Shown one piece after another: positions 13,755 to 20,912 of a stretch of DNA of 20,912 nt. The DNA comes from a virus: positions 1-20,912 of the IMG/VR virus record IMGVR_UViG_3300037314_000028; one strand, written 5' to 3'. Under the pieces are notes generated by a model, which worked only from the letters and a program-made list of their open reading frames with translations, did not search any database and was not told the DNA's origin. Positions within the stretch are counted from its first letter, which is position 1. Each line of letters starts with the position of its first letter. The translations under genes and the position numbers were made by a program.

Positions 13755-14506
13755 CCCAGAGCGTCGCCGAAGCGATCAAGGCGGACGCGATCGCGCGCTA
13801 TCCGCACGAGGCGTGCGGCCTGGTGGTCGACGGCACTTACGTTCCGCAGGCCAACAAGGCCGCCACGCCCGAGACCAACTTCGAGATCGACCCGCAGGTC
13901 TGGGTCACCTATCGCGGCCGGATCGAAGCGGTCGTGCACAGCCATACCGACGCCGAGGCGTGGATGCTCGAGCACAACGGCCGCTACCGCCGGCCGCCCG
14001 GGTTCTCGCCGTTCTGCCCGACGGCCGAGGACATGCGCGGCCAGCGCGACACGGCCGTTACCTGGGGCATCACGGTGACCGACGGCACGCGCGCCAGCGA
14101 GCCGTTCTGGTGGGACGAAAGCCTGCTCGACCACGCGCTCGTGGGGCGATCGTTCATCCACGGCGTCTACGACTGCTACAGCCTGATCCGCGCCTGGTAC
14201 TGGCAGCGGCGCGGGGTCGTGCTGCCGGACTTCCCGCGGTCGGACGGCTGGTGGTCGGCGGGCCAGGATCTCTACCGCGACAACTTCGCCGTCGCCGGCT
14301 TCCGCGAGCTGCGCCCCGGCGAGACGCGCGACGTCGGCGACGTCTTTCTCGCCAACATCATGACGGACCGGCCCAATCACGGCGGCGTCTACACCGGCAA
14401 CGGGCTCGGCCTGCACCACTTGATGGGCCGCCTCAGCCGCCACGAGCCGGTGACCCGCTACGAGCAGGCCGGCTTCATCACGCACTGGCTGCGCTATGAT
14501 CCGTGA
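13751..14506 (+). CDS. Tail tip protease/peptidase (gpK-like, JAMM plus NlpC/P60)
   Basis: A 251-residue protein with two hydrolase domains, as in lambda gpK. The N-terminal JAB/MPN domain has E19-containing HEACGLVV, H63-S-H65, and a T91-x-x-D94 (CPTAEDM) in place of the usual Ser-x-x-Asp; 28 residues separate the two parts. The NlpC/P60 domain has catalytic C142 (GVYDCYSLIRAWYW) and H210 (PNHGGVYTGN). Such proteins are needed in tail assembly and the peptidase may open peptidoglycan at infection. The ATG at 13751, overlapping the gpL-like stop as ATGA, is preferred over an upstream in-frame start inside gpL-like coding sequence, because MTQSVAEAIKADAIARYP is the family-like beginning. Confidence 0.9.
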   Translation: MTQSVAEAIKADAIARYPHEACGLVVDGTYVPQANKAATPETNFEIDPQVWVTYRGRIEAVVHSHTDAEAWMLEHNGRYRRPPGFSPFCPTAEDMRGQRDTAVTWGITVTDGTRASEPFWWDESLLDHALVGRSFIHGVYDCYSLIRAWYWQRRGVVLPDFPRSDGWWSAGQDLYRDNFAVAGFRELRPGETRDVGDVFLANIMTDRPNHGGVYTGNGLGLHHLMGRLSRHEPVTRYEQAGFITHWLRYDP

Positions 14507-15620
14507 CGTCTACCTCTATGGCCGGCTCGCCGAGCGGTTCGGCGAGGGCCCGCACCGCTTCGACGCGGCGTCCGTGACCGAGATCGGCAACGCCTTCCGC
14601 GTCCAGTACCCGGGCTGGCGCGAGGCCGTGGAAAGCGGTCGCTACCGGGTCGTCGCCGGGGACAGCGCGCGCGAGGTCGCCTACCAGCTCGCCAACGACC
14701 AGGTAGGGCTGCGGCTGGGCGATACGATGCCGGAGGTGCACATCGTGCCGGTCGCCGCCGGCGCGGGCGACGACGGCACGGCCAAGATCGTCCTGGGCGT
14801 CGCGCTCGCCGGCGTCGGCATCGCGGCCAGCTTCGGCGCGTTCGGTGCCGGGGGCCCGCTTCTCGGCACCGCAGTCGCCGACGTCGCCGGCGCGACCATC
14901 ACCAGCGGCAACCTGATCTTCGCCGGCGCGGGCATGGTCCTGTCCGGCGCCAGCCAGATGCTGGCCGCCGACCCGGCGAGCCTTGATGCCGGCGACCGGG
15001 AGAGCGCCGATCAGAACCCGAGCTTCTTCTTCAGCCGGCCGGTCAACGTGACGGAGCAAGGGCATCCGGTGCCGCTCGTCTACGGCCGGTTCGAGGTCGG
15101 GTCGCTGGTCGTGAGTTCCGGGATCACGACCGACCAGATCGGCTTGACCGACCCCACCGTCGACCGGCCGCCGTCGCCGACGAACGTGAGCGCGTCCGTA
15201 TCGATCAGCACCGACCCGGACGGCACAGAGGTCGCGACCTACACCATCGACTTCGATCTGCCGCCCGGCGAGCAGTGGTACACCTTCCAGCTGTTCAAGA
15301 ATACCGACCCCAACACGCAGGTGCGCAACCTGCAGGTGAGCAAGTTCATCGCCGCAGAGGCGGGACGGACGTTCAACGCCGACGAAAACCCGCCGATCAC
15401 CTACGAGCTGCGCGGCAAGGACATCGCCAACGCGGTGTTCGTCTTCACCCGCAACGTGCACGACAACCCGTCCGAGCACGGCGACCCGTACAACGACAGC
15501 GCCCCGACCGGTGCGGAAATCACCGGCGGGCCGTCGTCGCAGCAGCCCGGCCCTGGTGGCGGCAATTGGTGGGACCGTAGCGGCGTTGGCGGCGGTCCGT
15601 ATAGCGACCGGTCTGCTTAG
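14496..15620 (+). CDS. Tail assembly protein (gpI-like) with long C-terminal extension
   Basis: The 374-residue product starts with a ubiquitin-like fold region (IRDVYLYGRLAERFGEGPHRFDAASVTEIGNAFRVQYPGWREAV...) and GDTMPEVHIVPVAAGAG, which mark gpI. A Gly/Ala-rich hydrophobic segment follows (about 96-155), then NPSFFFSRPVNVTEQGHPVPLVYGRFEVGSLVVSSGI (about 172-210), the common gpI end. Residues about 225-374 are extra compared with lambda gpI (223): a beta-rich, fibronectin-like stretch (PSPTNVSASVSISTDPDGTEVATYTIDFDLPPGEQWYTFQLFKN) and a Gly/Ser tail. The ATG overlaps the gpK-like stop by 11 nt. In lambda, gpI helps gpJ form the tail tip and does not stay in the virion. Confidence 0.87.
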   Translation: MIRDVYLYGRLAERFGEGPHRFDAASVTEIGNAFRVQYPGWREAVESGRYRVVAGDSAREVAYQLANDQVGLRLGDTMPEVHIVPVAAGAGDDGTAKIVLGVALAGVGIAASFGAFGAGGPLLGTAVADVAGATITSGNLIFAGAGMVLSGASQMLAADPASLDAGDRESADQNPSFFFSRPVNVTEQGHPVPLVYGRFEVGSLVVSSGITTDQIGLTDPTVDRPPSPTNVSASVSISTDPDGTEVATYTIDFDLPPGEQWYTFQLFKNTDPNTQVRNLQVSKFIAAEAGRTFNADENPPITYELRGKDIANAVFVFTRNVHDNPSEHGDPYNDSAPTGAEITGGPSSQQPGPGGGNWWDRSGVGGGPYSDRSA

Positions 15621-15648
15621 CGACGCAACCAGGCGAACAGGCTTTTTC

Positions 15649-18600
15649 ATGACATCGCCATTCGACAACCCGATTCGCGGCGCCGGTGGCGGCGGCAAGG
15701 GCGGCGGCGGAAGCGCCCCGCCGGTCCCGTCCGAGCAGCCGAACACGATCCGCACGCGCTCGGTGGCCAAGGTGGCCGACGTCCTCTCGGAAGGCGTGAT
15801 CGGCGGCCTGGTTAACGGCGAGCAGAGCGTGAAGATCAACGGCACGCCGATCGCCGCGGCGGACGGGACGCGCAACATCAGCGGCGTCGCTTTTATAGCC
15901 CGCCCAGGCCTTACCGAGCAGAATCCGCCGTCCGGCTTGGAGGACGTCCAGCGGCCGCGCGAGATCAACGTCGAGGTCAAAAAGGGCGAGCCGGTCGTCC
16001 AGGAGATCACCGACGCCGACGTCGACGCGGCGCGCGTCACCGTCCGGATGCCGGCGCTGCAGCAGATGGACCCGAACACTGGCGATGTGAAAGCCTACTC
16101 GATCCACTTCCACATCGAGGTGTCGGACGACGGCGGCAACACCTGGTCGCTCGCCAAGAACGAGCGGATCGTCAACGAGAAGTCCAACTCGCCCTTCGAG
16201 CTGTCCTACCGGATCGAGATGCCGTCGAACACCCCGCCGTGGCAGGTGCGGGTGCAGCGGATCTCCAACGACCAGGACAGCTCGCGCAAACAAAACCGGA
16301 CATTCTTCGCGCGGCTGACGGAGATCGTCGACCACAAGCTGGAGTATCCGGACACCGCCTACATCGTGGCGGCGATCGACGCGGAGGCGGTCGGCAACCG
16401 GATCCCGCGCCGGTCCTACGAGATCGACGGCATCCGCATCGAGGTGCCGTCCAACTACGATCCGGTGAACCGAAACTACAGCGGCACCTGGGATGGCACC
16501 TTCAAACGCGCGGTGTCGGATAACCCAGCCTGGGTGCTGTGGGACCTGATCAACAACTCGCGCTACGGCCTGGGTGAGTTCGTCGACCGCAGCCAGGTCG
16601 ACAAGTTCACGCTGTACGAGATCGCGCAGTATTGCGACGCGGTCGACAGCAGCGGGGCCTTCGTCGGCGTCGACGACGGGTTTGGCGGCAAGGAGCCGCG
16701 CTGGACCTTCAACGGCGTCATCCGGACCCAAAAGGAGGCGTTCAAGGTCCTGCAGATGGTCGCGAGCGTCTTCCGCGGCATGGTCTATTGGACCTCCGGC
16801 GCCGCGACCGCGACGGCCGACCGGCCGAAAGAGCCGGTGATCCTGGTCGCGCCGGCGAACGTGATCGGCGGCGAGTTCACGTACGAGCAGACCGGCTACA
16901 AGGCGCAGCACTCGGTCGTCATCGTCGAGTGGAACAATCCGGCCGAAGGTTACAGCCCGGACACGCAGGTTGTCGAAGACGAGGACCGGGTGCGTCGGTT
17001 TGGTTGGAAGCCTAAGCGGGTCTCGGCGTTCGGCTGCACCAGCCGCGGGCAGGCCTACCGGATCGGTCGCTGGATCCTGCAGACCGAGGCGACCGAGATC
17101 GAGACGGTCACCTACCGGGCGAGCTTCGACCACATGGTCGCCGACGGCCAGGCCGTCATGCCCGGCGACGTGATCAAGATCGCCGACCCGATGGTGATGG
17201 GCGTGCGCCAGGGCGGGCGAGTCGTGAGCGTGCCGGCGCTCAACCAAGTGCAGATCGACAGCGAGATCACGTTTGAGGCCGGCGAGTCCGCGGCGTTCTC
17301 TGTCGTCATGCCCGACGGAACGCTTGCCGAGAGGGCGGTCTACGACCCTGGCGGCAAGGCACCGTTTCAGCAGACCTTTAGGACCAACACGCTGCAGCTC
17401 GGCTCCGGACTGCCGCAAGTGCCGGTCACCGGCGCCATGTGGACGCTCTCGGCGTCCAACGTCTCCAGCCGATTGTTCCGCGTGGTCAACGTCCGCGAGG
17501 TCGAGAAGAACGTCGTCGAGGTGACGGCACTCGAATACAACCCGGACAAGTTCGACCGGGTGGAAGACACGTTCGTCTTCGAGAAGCCGCCATTCACGAC
17601 CCTGCCGAGCGGGCGCCTGGCGCGGCCCAGCGACATCGCCATCCGCACCGACTGGACGCACACCGGCTCCGGCACGCGCACCGCGCTCAACGTCGGCTGG
17701 AACCCGCCGAACGACGGCCGCGCCGCGCGCGTCGAGGTTCAACACCAGCCGCCCGGAGGGACCTGGCGCACGGTGGCGACGACCGAGCAGAACGAGACGA
17801 CGATCGAGAACGTCTCCAACGGGACGCACGGCATCCGGCTGCGCACGGTCGATCACGACGGGCAAGTCTCAGACTTCCAGCCGGACAACGGGATGCAGGT
17901 GTCGGTCGATACGCCCGGCACGCAGACGAAGGAAGCCCCGCCGCCGCCGACCGGCCTGGAGCTGAAGAACCAGGCCAACGCGACGGTGTTCCAGAACCGC
18001 GACGCCAAATTCGACTGGCGCCGGCCGACCTTCTCGCAGCCGCAGGCGGACCAGTTCAACGGGCCCCAGGGGGCGCAGACCGGGCAGGGCGACCCTTACC
18101 AGCTCGACTTCGTCGTGCAGGTCGAGGTCGGCGGCGAGATCAAGCGCGAGGAAGTCACGCTGTCGCCGGGCTGGGAGTACACCTACGACAAGAACCTGGA
18201 CGACGGCGGGCCGTTCCGCGAGTTCACGGTCAAGGTGTTCTCGCGCCGGCAGAACGGAACCTATTCCGTCAACCCGGAAAGCCTGACGGTCACCAACCCG
18301 CCGCCGGCCGCGCCGACCGGCCTGGGCGTCAACGGCGGCCCCGGCTACGTGGTGGTCAACTACGACGCGCCGTCGGAGGGCGACTACGCCGAGACCCTGG
18401 TCTGGCTGTCGAAGACACCCGGCTTCGACCCGGCGCAGACCGAGCCGGCCGCGCGCGGGGCGCAGGACTTCTTCTTCGTCGATGCGGCCGAGAACACGCA
18501 ATACTACGTGCGGGTCGCTCACGCCGACACCTACTACGACGACGACCCGTCGACGCTGAACATCAGCGACGAACTGGCCGTGGAGACCGCGGGGATCGAG

Positions 18601-19650
18601 GAGTTCGTTCCGACCTTCGCCCTCGACGGCCTGCGCATGTCGACCGACGCCCAGGCGAACGAAGTCTCCTGGGAGGCCGGCACCGTCCACGTCACGCGCA
18701 ACGGCCAGACGACCAGCTACAGCGTTAGCGCGGACTCGGCCAGCTATCCGGGCTCCGGCACGCTCTACATCTACTACAAGGAGGGCGACGGCGCGCTCTC
18801 GACCGGGACGAACCCGCAGAACTTCGCCGCGACCGACACCATCGTCCTGGCGGCCTATGGCGGCGGCACCAAACTGACCGTCGGCCGCGGCGACGCCTTC
18901 ACGCACGGAGCCAACGTGCTCGCCGGCACGATCACCGGCCAGCAGCTCGTCACCGGGCAGGCGGTGATCACCGACACCGCGCAGATGGCGAACGCGGTCG
19001 TCACCAACGCGAACATAGCGAACGCCGCTGTTGGCCGCGCGCAAATCCAAAACGCGGCTATCGGAAGCGCCCAGATCGACGAATTGTCGGCCGATCTTAT
19101 TACCTCCGGCGAGCTGCGCACCGAAGACGTTTTTATCGCCGGCTCCGGTCGTATCGAATTGGCTGGATTTAATGACCCGGCACAGCAAACATTGTATGTC
19201 GAAAACCTATCCGCTTCTGGTCAGGTCGTGGAATTTGTTAATGCTAACGGCAAGTCGATGTCTTTTGGGCAACAGTTGTTTATAGCTGACTCTACTGGCG
19301 ATCAAAGCATAGAAACTCTTTTTGGTAGCATCAAGTCGGGCAGCCATTTTGATGCAGACGATGGATACAAAGTGAACAATAATATTGTCATAAACGACAG
19401 TTACGAAGTTTTTGCAACAAGCTTTCGCTTTCAGTTTGATCCGAACACGCAAATTTACCAAAGCACATCTCGCGATGACATGTATTTTCGTTGCGGAAAT
19501 GAGGGACGTCTACGGCTGGAGCAAAGCCAGGCGGGCGGCTCACACACCGGTGTCTATATCAAGCGCGGCAATTCGTCCGGCTGGAAAGAGCTGCGCGTAG
19601 GTCCGCCGGATGCAAGCGGGTTCCGGAACCTCACGATCTACGACCCGTAG
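15649..19650 (+). CDS. Central tail tip/host specificity protein (gpJ-like)
   Basis: A 1333-residue protein, somewhat longer than lambda gpJ (1132). The start is Gly-rich (RGAGGGGKGGGGSAPP); RTRSVAKVADVLSEGVIGGLVNGEQSVKINGTPI begins the conserved J region. YPDTAYIVAAIDAEAVGNRIPRRSYEIDGIRIEVPSNYDP and DNPAWVLWDLINNSRYGLGEFV are J hallmarks. Fibronectin-like domains lie at about 657-745, 760-885 and 885-985. A repetitive stretch (AQMANAVVTNANIANAAVGRAQIQNAAIGSAQID) near 1105-1145 precedes the receptor-binding tip. Codons about 1184-1284 (19201-19500) have 127 of 300 G/C bases, while 18301-18360 has 48 of 60. That points to an exchanged tip. The ATG at 15649 is chosen over upstream in-frame codons that overlap gpI-like. 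Confidence 0.93.
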   Translation: MTSPFDNPIRGAGGGGKGGGGSAPPVPSEQPNTIRTRSVAKVADVLSEGVIGGLVNGEQSVKINGTPIAAADGTRNISGVAFIARPGLTEQNPPSGLEDVQRPREINVEVKKGEPVVQEITDADVDAARVTVRMPALQQMDPNTGDVKAYSIHFHIEVSDDGGNTWSLAKNERIVNEKSNSPFELSYRIEMPSNTPPWQVRVQRISNDQDSSRKQNRTFFARLTEIVDHKLEYPDTAYIVAAIDAEAVGNRIPRRSYEIDGIRIEVPSNYDPVNRNYSGTWDGTFKRAVSDNPAWVLWDLINNSRYGLGEFVDRSQVDKFTLYEIAQYCDAVDSSGAFVGVDDGFGGKEPRWTFNGVIRTQKEAFKVLQMVASVFRGMVYWTSGAATATADRPKEPVILVAPANVIGGEFTYEQTGYKAQHSVVIVEWNNPAEGYSPDTQVVEDEDRVRRFGWKPKRVSAFGCTSRGQAYRIGRWILQTEATEIETVTYRASFDHMVADGQAVMPGDVIKIADPMVMGVRQGGRVVSVPALNQVQIDSEITFEAGESAAFSVVMPDGTLAERAVYDPGGKAPFQQTFRTNTLQLGSGLPQVPVTGAMWTLSASNVSSRLFRVVNVREVEKNVVEVTALEYNPDKFDRVEDTFVFEKPPFTTLPSGRLARPSDIAIRTDWTHTGSGTRTALNVGWNPPNDGRAARVEVQHQPPGGTWRTVATTEQNETTIENVSNGTHGIRLRTVDHDGQVSDFQPDNGMQVSVDTPGTQTKEAPPPPTGLELKNQANATVFQNRDAKFDWRRPTFSQPQADQFNGPQGAQTGQGDPYQLDFVVQVEVGGEIKREEVTLSPGWEYTYDKNLDDGGPFREFTVKVFSRRQNGTYSVNPESLTVTNPPPAAPTGLGVNGGPGYVVVNYDAPSEGDYAETLVWLSKTPGFDPAQTEPAARGAQDFFFVDAAENTQYYVRVAHADTYYDDDPSTLNISDELAVETAGIEEFVPTFALDGLRMSTDAQANEVSWEAGTVHVTRNGQTTSYSVSADSASYPGSGTLYIYYKEGDGALSTGTNPQNFAATDTIVLAAYGGGTKLTVGRGDAFTHGANVLAGTITGQQLVTGQAVITDTAQMANAVVTNANIANAAVGRAQIQNAAIGSAQIDELSADLITSGELRTEDVFIAGSGRIELAGFNDPAQQTLYVENLSASGQVVEFVNANGKSMSFGQQLFIADSTGDQSIETLFGSIKSGSHFDADDGYKVNNNIVINDSYEVFATSFRFQFDPNTQIYQSTSRDDMYFRCGNEGRLRLEQSQAGGSHTGVYIKRGNSSGWKELRVGPPDASGFRNLTIYDP

Positions 19651-19708
19651 CCCCGGCGGAAACAGCTCCACTAAACCATGCTTCTGACGAACTAAAGGGA
19701 CGCTGTAG

Positions 19709-20912
19709 ATGGCCCAGTACCAGGCCGGCACCGTCGACGTCACCAACGGCTCGGCGACGGTGAAGGGCAACAACACCGCCTTCACGAGCTTCGTTCAGAT
19801 CGGCGACTTATTCGCCGTCGCCGGGCAGGGCCTCCACTACGAGATCGCCGCCGTCGTCGACGACGGCGAGATCACGCTGTCGGCCGCCTACCAGGGGCAG
19901 AGCGGCAACCAGGTCGCCTACGCGGTCACGCGCGACTTCTCGCCCTTCCGCGGCTACCCGCTGATTAATCCCGGCGACTACGAGGCGGTGTCGCTGGTGC
20001 GCCGGGCCGTGGCCGGCATCGATGGCGACATCGAGCAGATCAGCAAGCTCGGGCATTTCCTGATCGAGTCCAAGACCACGTCGACGCCGCCGGCCAGCCC
20101 GGACCAGGACGATCGCTACATCGTGCCGTCGGGCGCCACCGGCGACTGGGCCGGCCACGCGGACGAGATCGCCGCCCCTGACGGCGCCGGCGGATGGACG
20201 TTCTCGGGGCCGAAAAAGGGCTGGCGCGTGCTAGTTGTGGACGACGACTACCGCGATTACGTCTACAACGGGGGCGCTTGGGTCGATGGCCTTGTCGTGC
20301 AAGGCCTAAATCAAGCCGCCGACGCCGCCGACGACGCGCAAGGCTGGGCGATACACCCCGAGGACAGCCAGTTCACCGACAGCGACGGCACGTCGGGCTA
20401 TTCGGCCTTGCATCACGCCAACAAGGCGGCCGAGAGCGCGTCGAACGCCGGCACGTCGGAAAGCAACGCCGCGGCCAGCGCCACCGACGCCGGCGAGCAC
20501 GAGACCACGGCCGCGCGCTATGCCACCGAGGCCGAGGATAGGACCGTCGTCGACGCGAACACCGGCCAGGACACCGGCGACTACTCGGCCCTGCACCACG
20601 CGGCGAAGGCAGCGGACAGTGCCTCCGCCGCGGCGACCTCTGAGAGCAACGCGGCCAGCTCGGCGTCCGCCGCAAGCACGTCGGCCTCGGACGCGGCCAC
20701 GGCCGAGACGGACGCGCAGGATTGGGCGACCGCCGCCGAAGACACCCAGGTCACGGACGCCGACGGCAACTCCGGCTATTCCGCCCGGCACCACGCGGCC
20801 AAGGCTGACGCCAGCGCGAGCGCGGCGGCGACCTCTGAGAGCAACGCGGCCACCAGCGCGTCGAACGCCGCGACCAGCGAGACGAACGCGGCCAACAGCG
20901 CGAGCAGTGCCG
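19709..20912 (+). CDS. Side tail fibre protein, partial (runs off the right edge)
   Basis: The frame is open for 401 codons to the window end. AAGGGA lies 8 nt before the ATG. Residues 1 to about 75 are a beta-rich tail-attachment region (AQYQAGTVDVTNGSATVKGNNTAFTSFVQIGDLFAV). Residues about 110-200 resemble DUF2793: TPPASPDQDDRYIVPSGATGDWAGHADEIA, GGWTFSGPKKGWRVLVVDDDYRDYVYNGGAWV. After about 210 comes Ala/Ser/Asn/Thr-rich repeat sequence (SNAATSASNAATSETNAANSAS) of the kind forming trimeric helical shafts in lambda Stf. Three longer units share Y-S-A-x-H-H-A-x-K-A. The receptor-binding end and any chaperone gene lie outside the window. Confidence 0.88.
   Translation, partial: MAQYQAGTVDVTNGSATVKGNNTAFTSFVQIGDLFAVAGQGLHYEIAAVVDDGEITLSAAYQGQSGNQVAYAVTRDFSPFRGYPLINPGDYEAVSLVRRAVAGIDGDIEQISKLGHFLIESKTTSTPPASPDQDDRYIVPSGATGDWAGHADEIAAPDGAGGWTFSGPKKGWRVLVVDDDYRDYVYNGGAWVDGLVVQGLNQAADAADDAQGWAIHPEDSQFTDSDGTSGYSALHHANKAAESASNAGTSESNAAASATDAGEHETTAARYATEAEDRTVVDANTGQDTGDYSALHHAAKAADSASAAATSESNAASSASAASTSASDAATAETDAQDWATAAEDTQVTDADGNSGYSARHHAAKADASASAAATSESNAATSASNAATSETNAANSASSA
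20399..20912 (+). repeat. Long-period repeats in the fibre shaft
   Basis: The block Y-S-A-[LR]-H-H-A-[AN]-K-A begins at 20399, 20582 and 20777, that is every 61 and 65 codons. Each is followed by SNA/SAS helix repeats. A 28-base stretch is identical at 20630-20657 and 20825-20852. The units look like tandem duplications of a shaft segment; the array continues past the window edge. Confidence 0.75.

Noticed and set aside
15511-15648. Upstream in-frame extension of the J gene
   Set aside because: It lies inside the gpI-like gene in another frame. The ATG at 15649 gives the usual Gly-rich J start.
15978-15986. AAAAAGGG in the J gene considered as a second frameshift site
   Set aside because: The zero frame carries the whole conserved J protein and there is no reason for a shift.

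Overview
The window is the late structural module of a lambda-like tailed phage (siphovirus) or prophage, cut on both sides. Gene order follows lambda from the small terminase to the side tail fibre: small terminase, large terminase, gpW-like joiner, portal, ClpP-type prohead protease fused to the major capsid protein, decoration protein, gpFII-like attachment protein, gpZ-like neck/tail protein, gpU-like tail terminator, tail tube, tail assembly chaperone with a -1 frameshift, tape measure, gpM, gpL, gpK, gpI, gpJ and a tail fibre open at the right edge. All of these lie on the plus strand, mostly overlapping by 1-23 nt or separated by short gaps, so they are probably one late operon. The DNA is GC-rich with strongly GC-biased third positions. 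This suggests a high-GC proteobacterial host, but nothing here fixes the genus. No integrase, repressor, att site, lysis gene, tRNA, CRISPR array or IS element is visible, so prophage and free phage cannot be told apart.

Region by region: 1-62 is an AT-rich leader (22 of the first 60 bases are G/C). 63-2463 holds the terminase pair, with a Nu1-like winged-helix DNA-binding small subunit and a GpA-family large subunit whose ATPase, zinc and nuclease motifs are intact. 2467-6486 builds the prohead. 6487-7037 holds the decoration gene between two strong RNA hairpins. 7038-9449 makes the neck and tail tube. 9459-10291 is a lambda G/G-T style chaperone with a complete -1 frameshift signal: slippery heptamer GGGAAAC, 5-nt spacer, then a 13-bp stem. 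10292-10566 is the only gap of note in the plus-strand operon. It is less GC-rich and carries a minus-strand gene for a small predicted lipoprotein, the layout of a phage moron. 10567-15620 makes tape measure and tail tip. 15649-19650 is the central tip/host-specificity protein, whose last roughly 150 codons fall to about 42% GC. 19709-20912 is the start of a tail fibre with long-period Ala/Ser-rich repeats.

How the parts work together: terminase cuts and pumps DNA through the portal into a shell assembled and matured by the protease-capsid fusion; the decoration protein stabilises the shell; the neck proteins join head to tail; the two chaperone forms load tail tube subunits around the tape measure; gpM/L/K/I/J form the tip; and the fibre binds the host. 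No stretch longer than 300 bases lacks a gene. I saw no defence system or clearly new enzyme system. The observations most worth following are the frameshift signal with its Cys4 domain, the antisense lipoprotein, a 14-bp motif shared by the terminase leader and the tape measure leader, the internal ribosome site in the capsid fusion, and the compositionally foreign J tip.
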